Assembly: GCA_017508965.1 (NCBI GenBank)
Contig: JAFWQT010000018.1
Location: 1 to 36,097 of the forward strand
Direction of reading: 5' to 3'
DNA: 36,097 nucleotides
Source of the DNA: Prevotella sp.
GTDB lineage: Bacteria; Bacteroidota; Bacteroidia; Bacteroidales; Bacteroidaceae
Shown: positions 6,846 through 14,508 of the stretch, one piece after another
Layout: each line of letters begins with the position of its first letter
How positions within the stretch are numbered: the stretch's first letter is position 1
Program-made: the position numbers and the translations under genes
Notes under the pieces: model-generated
Told to the model about the DNA's origin: nothing
What the model saw: only the letters and a program-made list of their open reading frames with translations
Database searches by the model: none

Positions 6846-7388
6846 ATGGAGGAAAACGTATTTCTTATCAAATGGTATGGCCCATTTGATTGTAAAGAAG
6901 ATATTAGAGACTGGGAACAAGAACAATCATTCAAAAGTTCATTATATCTATTGCACGGCAAGTGTAAATATGCAAAAAAAAGCGAGAAGTATTATTGTGG
7001 CATGTCTGAACGGAATGTTTACAAACGACTAAGCGATAAGAATCATCACATCCGTGAAATTCAAGAGCGTCCTCACTCTATTTACGTAGGTTGTCTGTCG
7101 AATGTTAAACGTCCGACAACTTCACAAATTAGACTTGTCGAGAAAATCATTACGGCAAGTTTAACGTATTTGGTTGGTAAGGAAAATGTTCTCAATGCTA
7201 CAAATACCCTTTTTCCTGCCGAGAATATATTTGTCATCAATGAATGGTGGAAAACAACTGGTGAATCAGTATGGAAACGACAACTGAAAAATGCCCCTTC
7301 AAATATTATTCCTGACGTCATAACCTTTCATTATAAAGGGAATGAAGATAACGATTTATTCGGTTGTAAGAAATTGAAACAATTATAA
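6846..7388 (+). CDS. GIY-YIG-like nuclease-fold protein
   Basis: A 180-residue protein starting at ATG 6846, 8 bases after the preceding stop and certainly cotranscribed. The open frame extends back to 6762, but only inside the upstream gene. Residues 32-100 show a GIY-YIG-like order: SLYLLHG (32-38, first strand), KYYCGMS (48-54, second strand with Tyr-x-Gly), YKRLSDKNHH (59-68, candidate catalytic Arg61 and a His pair), and RLVEKI (96-101, candidate metal ligand Glu99). The canonical GIY triad is replaced by LYL. The C-terminal part (about 126-165: NIFVINEWWK, VITFHYKGN) is unassigned. GIY-YIG nucleases occur in restriction enzymes, homing endonucleases and repair. Paired with a PD-(D/E)xK protein, a defence role is the simplest inference. 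The fold assignment is moderate and the activity unproven. Confidence 0.6.
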   Translation: MEENVFLIKWYGPFDCKEDIRDWEQEQSFKSSLYLLHGKCKYAKKSEKYYCGMSERNVYKRLSDKNHHIREIQERPHSIYVGCLSNVKRPTTSQIRLVEKIITASLTYLVGKENVLNATNTLFPAENIFVINEWWKTTGESVWKRQLKNAPSNIIPDVITFHYKGNEDNDLFGCKKLKQL

Positions 7389-7872
7389 GACTATAGGAAC
7401 TTTTGAGAAGTATAAGAAAGTAGCATTTGGAATTCATTCTGCAAAACGTGTGTGTAGCTTTAAACTGGACTCACAGTGGGACAGACTTTCCATGAATCTA
7501 GGGCAAAGATACTAATTAATTGGGAGTATCTGCTTTTTAATTGAAAAATCTGCAAAAGTGGGGGAAACTTGATTCCGTCTAAACTCATTGGGTGGTATGG
7601 CTTTATCTTTGCAATAGGACAACTACCACAAGAATCTTACAAAAATGTTTGTTCTGCGCGGTTGAAGATAAGGCTAAAGGGAAAGATTTTTGTCAGATTT
7701 TTGATGATTTTTGTTTAAAAGTGGGGGCTCGAAGTAGTTGGTTTGAATGCGAAAAGTGTTAAATACTTGAAAATTCATTGCGCTGTTAAAAATAAAGTGT
7801 ATTTTTGTGGAATCCAGCAGACGAGTGCTGCGACTCCTTTTCTGACTGATTATTTTAATATCTAAAACGACT
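7389..7872. other. Gene-free AT-rich spacer at island boundary
   Basis: No gene is supported here. The stretch contains an 11-base direct repeat AAAAGTGGGGG (7554-7564 and 7717-7727) and a promoter-like TATCTTTG (7604-7611) followed only by a 6-codon frame. The working promoter of the next gene lies at its end. The orphan promoter and repeats suggest remains of an insertion or deletion event. Confidence 0.5.
7800..7807 (+). promoter_or_regulatory. -7 box TATTTTTG with -33 ATTG
   Basis: TATTTTTG matches TAnnTTTG; a TTG at 7778-7780 sits 19 bases upstream, the usual -33 spacing. The leader to the ATG at 7873 would be about 60 bases. Confidence 0.6.
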
Positions 7873-10800
7873 ATGGAAACAAGAGACTACACGGGATTCT
7901 TGTCCGCGCTGGGCAGCATCCTACCCAAAGAACGTATATATACAGACGAGCTGCGCAGGCTGGGCTGGGGGACTGATGCCAGTTTCTATCGGCTCACGCC
8001 GAAAATAGTGGTGCGCTCCAGCGGTGAGCAAGAGCTCTCGGAGATTGTGAGGCTGGCCTCGCGATTCAAAGTGCCTTTCACGTTCAGGGCGGCGGGAACG
8101 TCGCTCTCGGGCCAGAGCGTCAGCGACTCGGTGCTCATCGTGGCCGGGAAAAACTGGGAGAAATACGAAATAGGTGAGGGGCAGGAGAGCATCCGCCTGC
8201 AGCCGGGCATCGTGGGCGCACGGGTGAACGAGCTGCTGAAACCCTACGGCAGAGTGTTTCCGCCCGATCCTGCCTCGATAGGGTCGGCCATGGTGGGCGG
8301 CATCGTTTGCAACAACGCATCGGGAATGAACTGCGGCGTGCATGCCAACAGCGACCGCATGCTCATCTCGGCTCGTATCATTCTTGCCGATGGAACTGTG
8401 CTCGACACTGGCGACGAGCAAAGCAAGGAAGCGTTCCGCAAGTCGCATCCTGAATTCATCCGCAAAATCGAGGACCTGCGCGACCGTGTGAGGGCCAACC
8501 AGCCGCTTGCCGAGCGAATCCGCAAAAAGTATTCCATCAAGAATGTGACGGGACTGAATCTCCGTCCGCTGATTGCCTACGACGACCCGTTCGACATCAT
8601 TGCCCATTCGATGGTAGGCTCTGAGGGAACGCTGGCTTTCCTGGCCGAGGTCACCATGAAGACGCTCTACGACTACAAGTACAAGGCTTCGGCTATGGTT
8701 TATTTCCACACCATGAAGGAGAGCTGCGAGGCCGTGGTGGCCATGAAGAAGCTGAAGGCAACGGCCGAGGACATCCGCATGAGCGAGGAAGACCTGATGG
8801 TGAAGTCGGCCGAGATGCTTGACTATCTCTCGCTGGCATCGGTCGACGATCCCGTCTATCTGCAATATAAAAAAGATGTGGACGCAGGCAAGGTGCCCGG
8901 GGTGGAGCCTGGCGACTATCACAATCTGACGGCGGTGCTCACCGAGACCAAGGCCATCACCCACGGCGATCTGCTGGGCAGGATGAGTGCCATCAAGGAG
9001 TGTCTCGGAAACTTCAGGCTCTACATTCCGGCAGAGTTCACCGAGGACCCGAAGATATATGGCAAATACTGGGCCATCCGTTCAGGTATCTTCCCAAGCG
9101 TTGGAGGCATGCGCCCCATAGGCACCAGCTGTCTGATTGAGGATGTGGCCTTCCATATCGAAGACCTCCCCGAGGCAACCGTGAAGCTCCAGAAGCTTAT
9201 TGCCGACCACGGCTATAGCGATGCCTGCATCTATGGTCATGCTTTCGAGGGCAACTATCACTTCATCCTGAATCAGAGCTTCAAGAGCGATGCTGATGTG
9301 AAGCAGTATGAGGACATGATGCGCGACGTGGCACGGCTGGTTGTGGAAGAGTACGACGGCTCGCTGAAGGCTGAGCATGGTACCGGACGTAACATGGCTC
9401 CGTTCGTGAAGTACGAGTGGGGTGAGGAGGCCTTCGAGGTGATGAAGGAGCTGAAGGCTATCTTCGACCCCGACAACCTGCTCAACCAAGGTTGTATCTT
9501 CAACGATGACCCGAACTGCTTCATCAAGAACTTCAAGCCGCTGCCTGAGCTGAACTACAAGTTCGAAGGCATACCCGACGGCGGTCATTATTACCGTCTC
9601 GAGAAGGACGGCCATTCGTCGACCAAGGAAACCATTGAGGGTGCAAAGAAGGCCAACAAGTGTATCGAGTGCGGCTTCTGCGAAGTCAATTGCATGTCGT
9701 GCGGACTTACCTTGTCATCGCGTATGCGTATTGCCATCCAGCGCGAGATTCTTCATCTGGAGGCAACAGGCGAGAATCCTGCACGTGTGGAGCGGCTGAA
9801 GAAGGCGTATAAGTATTATGGCGACGAGACTTGTGCTGCCGACGGTCTTTGCTCCACCTCTTGTCCGATGAAGATTAATACCGGTGAACTGACGCATCTT
9901 ATCCGCCAGCTGAACATGCAGGACAGCAAGATGGGCTATAAGGTGGGCAACTTTGCCGCCAACCACATGAAGGGAATCAAGAGCGGACTGCGCCTGGTGC
10001 TCGATGTGGCAAACCTCGGTCATTCGCTGATTGGAAGCTCGGCCATGCAGGGCATTTGTAACGGAGTCCACAAGATGGGCATCCCGCTCTGGACGCCAGC
10101 TATGCCGCGTAAGTTCAGTCAGCCGGCGCCTGGCAGCATCCGTCCGTCTCAGCAGAGCACGGATGACCTGAAGGTGGTTTATTTCCCCAGCTGCATCAAC
10201 CAGACGATGGGATTGGCCAAGGGTGCTCCTGTCAAGAATTCGGTGGTCGATGAGATGTGCGCCTTGCTGAACAAGGCCGGCTTTAGCGTCATCTTCCCCA
10301 AGCAGATGGACAAGATGTGCTGCGGACAGATTTGGGAATCGAAGGGAATGCTCGACATAGCCGACAAGAAGACAGCCGAACTCGAGGATGCCCTCTGGGA
10401 AGCCAGCGAACAAGGCAAGTATCCGGTTTTGTGCGACCAGAGTCCGTGCCTGCATCGTATGCGTAAGATGATTACCAGGATGAAGCTCTACGAGCCCGTG
10501 GAATTCATCATGACATTCCTGCGCGATCGGCTCGATTTCCATCCCATCGACCGAAGCATTTCCGTGCATGTAACATGTTCTACGCGTGAGATGGGACTGG
10601 CAGACCAACTGGTTGAGCTGGCCCGTCTGTGTTCCACGAATGTACTCGTTCCGGTTGGCGTAGGATGTTGCGGATTTGCCGGCGACAAGGGCTTCAGCAA
10701 TCCCGAGGTGAATCGCTATGCCTTGCGCAAGCTTCGCTCTCAGGTGGAGGCGAACAAGGTGGTCTATGGCTATTCCAACAGCCGCACTTGCGAGATTGGC

Positions 10801-10875
10801 CTGCAGACCAATGCTGGCGTTCCCTATATGTCGATTGCCTATCTCGTGAACGAATGTACTACACCTAAGGTATAA
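7873..10875 (+). CDS. FAD-linked dehydrogenase with C-terminal Fe-S/CCG domains (GlcD/GlpC-type fusion)
   Basis: A 1000-residue fusion protein. The N-terminal FAD_binding_4 (PCMH) domain (about 35-260) has VVRSSGEQELSEIV and PDPASIGSAMVGGIVCNNASG. The FAD-oxidase C-terminal domain (about 280-560) ends with AEHGTGRNMAPFVK and FDPDNLLNQG. Two ferredoxin-like motifs follow: CIECGFCEVNC from residue 597 and CAADGLCSTSCPM near 655. Two cysteine-rich CCG segments close the protein (CCGQIWESKG and CCGFAGDKGF). Proteins of this YdiJ-like architecture oxidise 2-hydroxy acids such as D-lactate or D-2-hydroxyglutarate at the membrane face and pass electrons through the Fe-S clusters. The exact substrate cannot be decided. 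A lipoprotein gene starts just after the stop. Length and domain order look complete. Confidence 0.9.
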   Translation: METRDYTGFLSALGSILPKERIYTDELRRLGWGTDASFYRLTPKIVVRSSGEQELSEIVRLASRFKVPFTFRAAGTSLSGQSVSDSVLIVAGKNWEKYEIGEGQESIRLQPGIVGARVNELLKPYGRVFPPDPASIGSAMVGGIVCNNASGMNCGVHANSDRMLISARIILADGTVLDTGDEQSKEAFRKSHPEFIRKIEDLRDRVRANQPLAERIRKKYSIKNVTGLNLRPLIAYDDPFDIIAHSMVGSEGTLAFLAEVTMKTLYDYKYKASAMVYFHTMKESCEAVVAMKKLKATAEDIRMSEEDLMVKSAEMLDYLSLASVDDPVYLQYKKDVDAGKVPGVEPGDYHNLTAVLTETKAITHGDLLGRMSAIKECLGNFRLYIPAEFTEDPKIYGKYWAIRSGIFPSVGGMRPIGTSCLIEDVAFHIEDLPEATVKLQKLIADHGYSDACIYGHAFEGNYHFILNQSFKSDADVKQYEDMMRDVARLVVEEYDGSLKAEHGTGRNMAPFVKYEWGEEAFEVMKELKAIFDPDNLLNQGCIFNDDPNCFIKNFKPLPELNYKFEGIPDGGHYYRLEKDGHSSTKETIEGAKKANKCIECGFCEVNCMSCGLTLSSRMRIAIQREILHLEATGENPARVERLKKAYKYYGDETCAADGLCSTSCPMKINTGELTHLIRQLNMQDSKMGYKVGNFAANHMKGIKSGLRLVLDVANLGHSLIGSSAMQGICNGVHKMGIPLWTPAMPRKFSQPAPGSIRPSQQSTDDLKVVYFPSCINQTMGLAKGAPVKNSVVDEMCALLNKAGFSVIFPKQMDKMCCGQIWESKGMLDIADKKTAELEDALWEASEQGKYPVLCDQSPCLHRMRKMITRMKLYEPVEFIMTFLRDRLDFHPIDRSISVHVTCSTREMGLADQLVELARLCSTNVLVPVGVGCCGFAGDKGFSNPEVNRYALRKLRSQVEANKVVYGYSNSRTCEIGLQTNAGVPYMSIAYLVNECTTPKV

Positions 10876-10888
10876 TATGTTTTTTAGT

Positions 10889-11878
10889 ATGAATAAAATA
10901 ATGATTTGGGGGCTGATGGCGACATTGGCCCTCTGCTCTTGCGGAAGCAAGTCAGACAAACAAGCAGCCCAGTCTGCTTCGGTAGATTCAGTTCCCACAG
11001 AAAAGGCCGCTGCCGATGCCTATGCTGAAGATGCAAGTGAGGTGCCTCCCGTGCTGGTTGCCTATGTGAAAGGCAAGCCGCTTTTCGCTCCGTTCAACGA
11101 TGGCAGTATCCTCTTCGAAGGACGTGTGTTGAAGCAGTCGCCCGGTAAATACACCAAGTTGTTGCTTGGCCATCAGGTATTCGATGTCACTTATAAGGAA
11201 GAGAAGAATGCCAGCCTGAAGCACGACGATAGCTATTTGAACCAGTATTTCTATCAGATAAAGGATGAGATGAAAGGTCAGCTCTACGACTATGCCGACC
11301 CGAAGGCCGTTGAGAAATTCATGCAGACCTATGGCGACATGGATGCTGAGGGAAATATCCTGCCGAAGGAATACACGGAGGCCATTCTGGTTTCGCCCGA
11401 CTACCTGAAGGAGCGTCAGCCAATTCCGTATATGCCAACAACGACCGAAGACCCCGACGGACCTGAATTCCCGGCCGCTACGGTTGCCATTGTTGAGAAA
11501 ATGCTGGGGCAGAAAGTGGAGAAAAACCGCATTTCGTGTGTTCTTGGCAAAGACGAGTATAACTTCGGCGTGATGAGAACCAAGCCAAATTCCAAATACG
11601 GCATTGCTGCCTGGGTGCTGGCAAAGGGCAATGATGTGAGCATTTGGACGGATACGTGTGAGGTGGTGCCCGACGAAGGCCGTGTATATTGGTCGTCGTA
11701 CGACCCTGACGAATACATGGAGCCGGCGGTGCTGACTGTTGTGAAAAGCAAGAAGGGACTCGATATCTTCACGATGCACATGAGTACCGACGAAACGGCG
11801 AACTATTATCTGATGCGTCAGGAAGATGCCCGCATGAAGCAGTTCAGCCTGGGCGGCTTCTATCAGATGTACGAATAG
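10889..11878 (+). CDS. Putative lipoprotein, unknown function
   Basis: About 329 residues from the preferred ATG at 10889; an ATG at 10877 adds four residues. The N-terminus MNKIMIWGLMATLALCSCGS is a lipoprotein signal peptide, with a lipobox ending at the first Cys of CSCGS, followed by a Ser/Ala/Asp-rich linker. The mature protein is acidic and has no recognised catalytic motif. It contains segments such as GSILFEGRVLKQ and WTDTCEVVPDEGRVYW. It follows the dehydrogenase by about 13 bases, so the two are probably cotranscribed, but no functional link is evident. A terminator-like hairpin follows. Confidence 0.75.
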   Translation: MNKIMIWGLMATLALCSCGSKSDKQAAQSASVDSVPTEKAAADAYAEDASEVPPVLVAYVKGKPLFAPFNDGSILFEGRVLKQSPGKYTKLLLGHQVFDVTYKEEKNASLKHDDSYLNQYFYQIKDEMKGQLYDYADPKAVEKFMQTYGDMDAEGNILPKEYTEAILVSPDYLKERQPIPYMPTTTEDPDGPEFPAATVAIVEKMLGQKVEKNRISCVLGKDEYNFGVMRTKPNSKYGIAAWVLAKGNDVSIWTDTCEVVPDEGRVYWSSYDPDEYMEPAVLTVVKSKKGLDIFTMHMSTDETANYYLMRQEDARMKQFSLGGFYQMYE

Positions 11879-11891
11879 CCTGCATTATCTG

Positions 11892-11918
11892 CCGCCGGAT
11901 TTAATTTCTGGCGGTTTT
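11892..11918 (+). terminator. Terminator hairpin after lipoprotein gene
   Basis: CCGCC (11892-11896) pairs with GGCGG (11910-11914), the stem extended by GA/TC, and is followed by TTTTG. It lies 14 bases after the stop codon. Confidence 0.6.
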
Positions 11919-11919
11919 G

Positions 11920-11951
11920 TTTGGTCATGTTGTGATAAATCTATATCTTTG
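11920..11951 (+). promoter_or_regulatory. Full Bacteroidetes promoter (TTTG-20-TATCTTTG)
   Basis: TTTG at 11920-11923 (-33) and TATCTTTG at 11944-11951 (-7) are separated by 20 bases, a very good match. The ATG of the GH2 gene is 24 bases after the -7 box. Confidence 0.75.
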
Positions 11952-11975
11952 CATGAAATTTAAACAAGCCCTTAA

Positions 11976-14450
11976 ATGAAAAAAACGCTGACCCTGCTCA
12001 TCATGTTATCGGTGTTCCTGACCGGTAATGCCCGCGAACGTAAACTTTTCGACGAAGGATGGAAATTCCTGTTGGCCGACTCTGCCCAGATGGCAAGTCC
12101 CGACTACAACGATGCCCATTGGCGATTGCTTTCGTTGCCTCACGACTGGGCCATCGAGGGCGATTTCTATGCTGGCAATCCTTCAGGAGCGGGTGGGGGA
12201 GCGCTACCTGGCGGTATCGGATGGTATAGGAAGACGCTGAACGTTTCCGAGACCAACGGCGTCAGTTATTTCATCGAGTTCGATGGCGTTTACATGAACT
12301 CTACGGTTTACGTGAACGGCAAGCAAGTTGGCTATCGGCCCTATGGCTACAGTTCTTTCGAGTACGACATCACCGGTTTTCTGAACAAGGGCGACAATGT
12401 GATTGCCGTGCGTGTGGACAATAGCGACCAGCCCAACTCGCGATGGTACAGCGGTTGCGGCATCTACCGCCATGTATGGCTTACACAGACGGCCAAGACT
12501 CGTGTTGCACATTGGGGAACCTATGTGACGGCTACCCCTTCGAAGAACGGAAAGCGAGCCGTGTTCGATGTGCAGGTGGAAGTTGAGAACCCGCAGAAAG
12601 GCATGACCGTCGTGAATATCCTGTTGGATGCCAACGGTAAGGAACTGACGCGCAAGAATGCTTCCCCCAAGGGGCAGACCATGCATTCGTCGATGGCCAT
12701 CAGCAACCCGAAACTTTGGAGTACACAGCAGCCTTATATATATAAGGTGCGCACCGAGATACGTGTTGGAGATAAAATTGTTGATGTATATGAAACCAGC
12801 ACGGGAGTGAGGAGTTTCCGCTTTGATTCCAAGGCGGGCTTCTCACTCAATTCGGTACCTATGAAACTGAACGGCGTCTGCGAGCATCACGATTTTGGCT
12901 GCTTCGGAGCCGCCTTGAACGAGGATGCCCTTCATCGCAAACTGCTCAAGCTGAAGCAGATGGGCGTAAATTCCATACGGTCATCGCATAATCCGCCGGC
13001 ACCCGAGCTGCTGAACATGTGCGACACGATGGGACTCATTGTGATGGACGAGAGCTTCGATATGTGGCGCCGCAAGAAGACGCAGAACGACTATGCCCGC
13101 TTCTTCGATGAATGGCACGAGCGCGACCTGACCGATCTCGTCAAGCGCGACCGCAACCATCCTTGCATACTGATGTGGTCAATCGGCAACGAGGTGCTCG
13201 AGCAATGGTCGTCGGCCGAGGCTGACACGCTTACGCTAGAACAGGCCAACCTGATTCTGAATGCTGGCCACGATGCGTCAACATTGGCCAAAGAGGGCGA
13301 ACTGAGCGTGAACTCCCTGCTGACCAGGCATCTTGCTGAGATTGTAAAGCGCCTTGATACAACCCGCCCCGTAACGGCTGGCTGTAACGAGCCCGATCCC
13401 AACAACCATCTGTTCAAAAGCGGTGCCATCGATATTATCGGTTTCAACTACCACCATCAGTGGATAAAGGATGTCCCAAAGAATTTCCCGGGCAAGCCCT
13501 TTATCATGACCGAAAGCGTGAGTGCCCTGCAGACGCGTGGCTACTATATGATGCCCAGCGACAGCGTCTATGTGGCTCCCAAAGAGTGGTGGCTGCCCTA
13601 TACCGACCCGTCGTTCATGTGCTCAGCCTACGACAATATGCACGCTTCATGGAGTTCCACCCACGAGGAAACCTGGGATGTGGTGAAGCACACGCCCTAC
13701 GTTGGCGGACAGTATATCTGGACAGGATTCGACTACATCGGAGAGCCCACGCCCTATGGCTTCCCCGCCCGCAGTTCTTATTTCGGCATCATCGACCTTG
13801 CAGGCTTCCCGAAGGATGTCTACTATATGTACCAGAGCGAATGGACGCAGAAGCCCGTGCTTCATCTGTTCCCCCATTGGAATTGGATGCCCGGACAGGA
13901 AATCGATATGTGGTGCTACTACAACAATGCCGACGAGGTGGAACTCTATATCAACGGCAAGAGCCAGGGTAGGAGAGTGAAGAAGGCTCACGGCGAAGCC
14001 GCGCCCGGGAATTCGATTCTCAATACCGAATACCACGTGGGATGGCGCGTGAAATACGAGCCGGGCGAAGTGAAGGTCGTTGCACGAAAGGCAGCCGTGA
14101 AGAACGGCTATCCCGAGATTGTGGCCACCCAGACCATCAAGACTGCCGGTCAGCCCCACCATTTGCGACTGACTACCGATTATAAGGGCAAGACCACAAC
14201 CTTTGTTAATGTCGAGGTGGTTGATAAAGACGGAAATCTCTGCCCGTTGGCACAGGACCAGGTGTTCTTCGAAGTCTCAGGCGGAATGGAGATTGTTGGC
14301 GTCGATAACGGATGCCAGTTCTCGATGGAGCGTTTCAAGGACAACAAGCGCAAGGCCTTCTTCGGCAAGTGTATGGTGGCATTGAAGGGAAGCGGCAAGC
14401 TCAAGGCCCGTGCCGTAGGCCTGGAAGATGCTGAGATGGAAATATTTTGA
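11976..14450 (+). CDS. GH2 beta-galactosidase, secreted/periplasmic
   Basis: 824 residues starting with a signal peptide (about 1-19, KTLTLLIMLSVFLTG). The domain order is typical of family 2: a sugar-binding jelly-roll (about 22-175, with LPHDWAIEG and RWYSGCGIYRHVWL), an immunoglobulin-like domain (about 180-285), and a TIM barrel from about 290. The motif RSSHNPPAPELL (335-346) and acid/base Glu406 in WSIGNE are present, as is nucleophile Glu513 in FIMTES. C-terminal beta domains (DUF4982-like and Big-like, about 640-824) complete the usual 800-900 residue form. GH2 enzymes of this form remove terminal beta-galactosyl units. A GH31 gene follows 58 bases downstream, consistent with joint attack on galactosylated xylosyl side chains; that substrate is an inference. 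A good promoter precedes it. Confidence 0.9.
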   Translation: MKKTLTLLIMLSVFLTGNARERKLFDEGWKFLLADSAQMASPDYNDAHWRLLSLPHDWAIEGDFYAGNPSGAGGGALPGGIGWYRKTLNVSETNGVSYFIEFDGVYMNSTVYVNGKQVGYRPYGYSSFEYDITGFLNKGDNVIAVRVDNSDQPNSRWYSGCGIYRHVWLTQTAKTRVAHWGTYVTATPSKNGKRAVFDVQVEVENPQKGMTVVNILLDANGKELTRKNASPKGQTMHSSMAISNPKLWSTQQPYIYKVRTEIRVGDKIVDVYETSTGVRSFRFDSKAGFSLNSVPMKLNGVCEHHDFGCFGAALNEDALHRKLLKLKQMGVNSIRSSHNPPAPELLNMCDTMGLIVMDESFDMWRRKKTQNDYARFFDEWHERDLTDLVKRDRNHPCILMWSIGNEVLEQWSSAEADTLTLEQANLILNAGHDASTLAKEGELSVNSLLTRHLAEIVKRLDTTRPVTAGCNEPDPNNHLFKSGAIDIIGFNYHHQWIKDVPKNFPGKPFIMTESVSALQTRGYYMMPSDSVYVAPKEWWLPYTDPSFMCSAYDNMHASWSSTHEETWDVVKHTPYVGGQYIWTGFDYIGEPTPYGFPARSSYFGIIDLAGFPKDVYYMYQSEWTQKPVLHLFPHWNWMPGQEIDMWCYYNNADEVELYINGKSQGRRVKKAHGEAAPGNSILNTEYHVGWRVKYEPGEVKVVARKAAVKNGYPEIVATQTIKTAGQPHHLRLTTDYKGKTTTFVNVEVVDKDGNLCPLAQDQVFFEVSGGMEIVGVDNGCQFSMERFKDNKRKAFFGKCMVALKGSGKLKARAVGLEDAEMEIF

Positions 14451-14508
14451 CTAACTCAATAAAAGCAGACAAAGCATCTGTTTTGTCATTTAACCTAATT
14501 GTTTGATA

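Noticed and set aside
9715..10998. 427-codon minus-strand open frame opposite the FAD dehydrogenase
   Set aside because: It is a shadow of a well-conserved coding sequence; no promoter or recognisable protein features.
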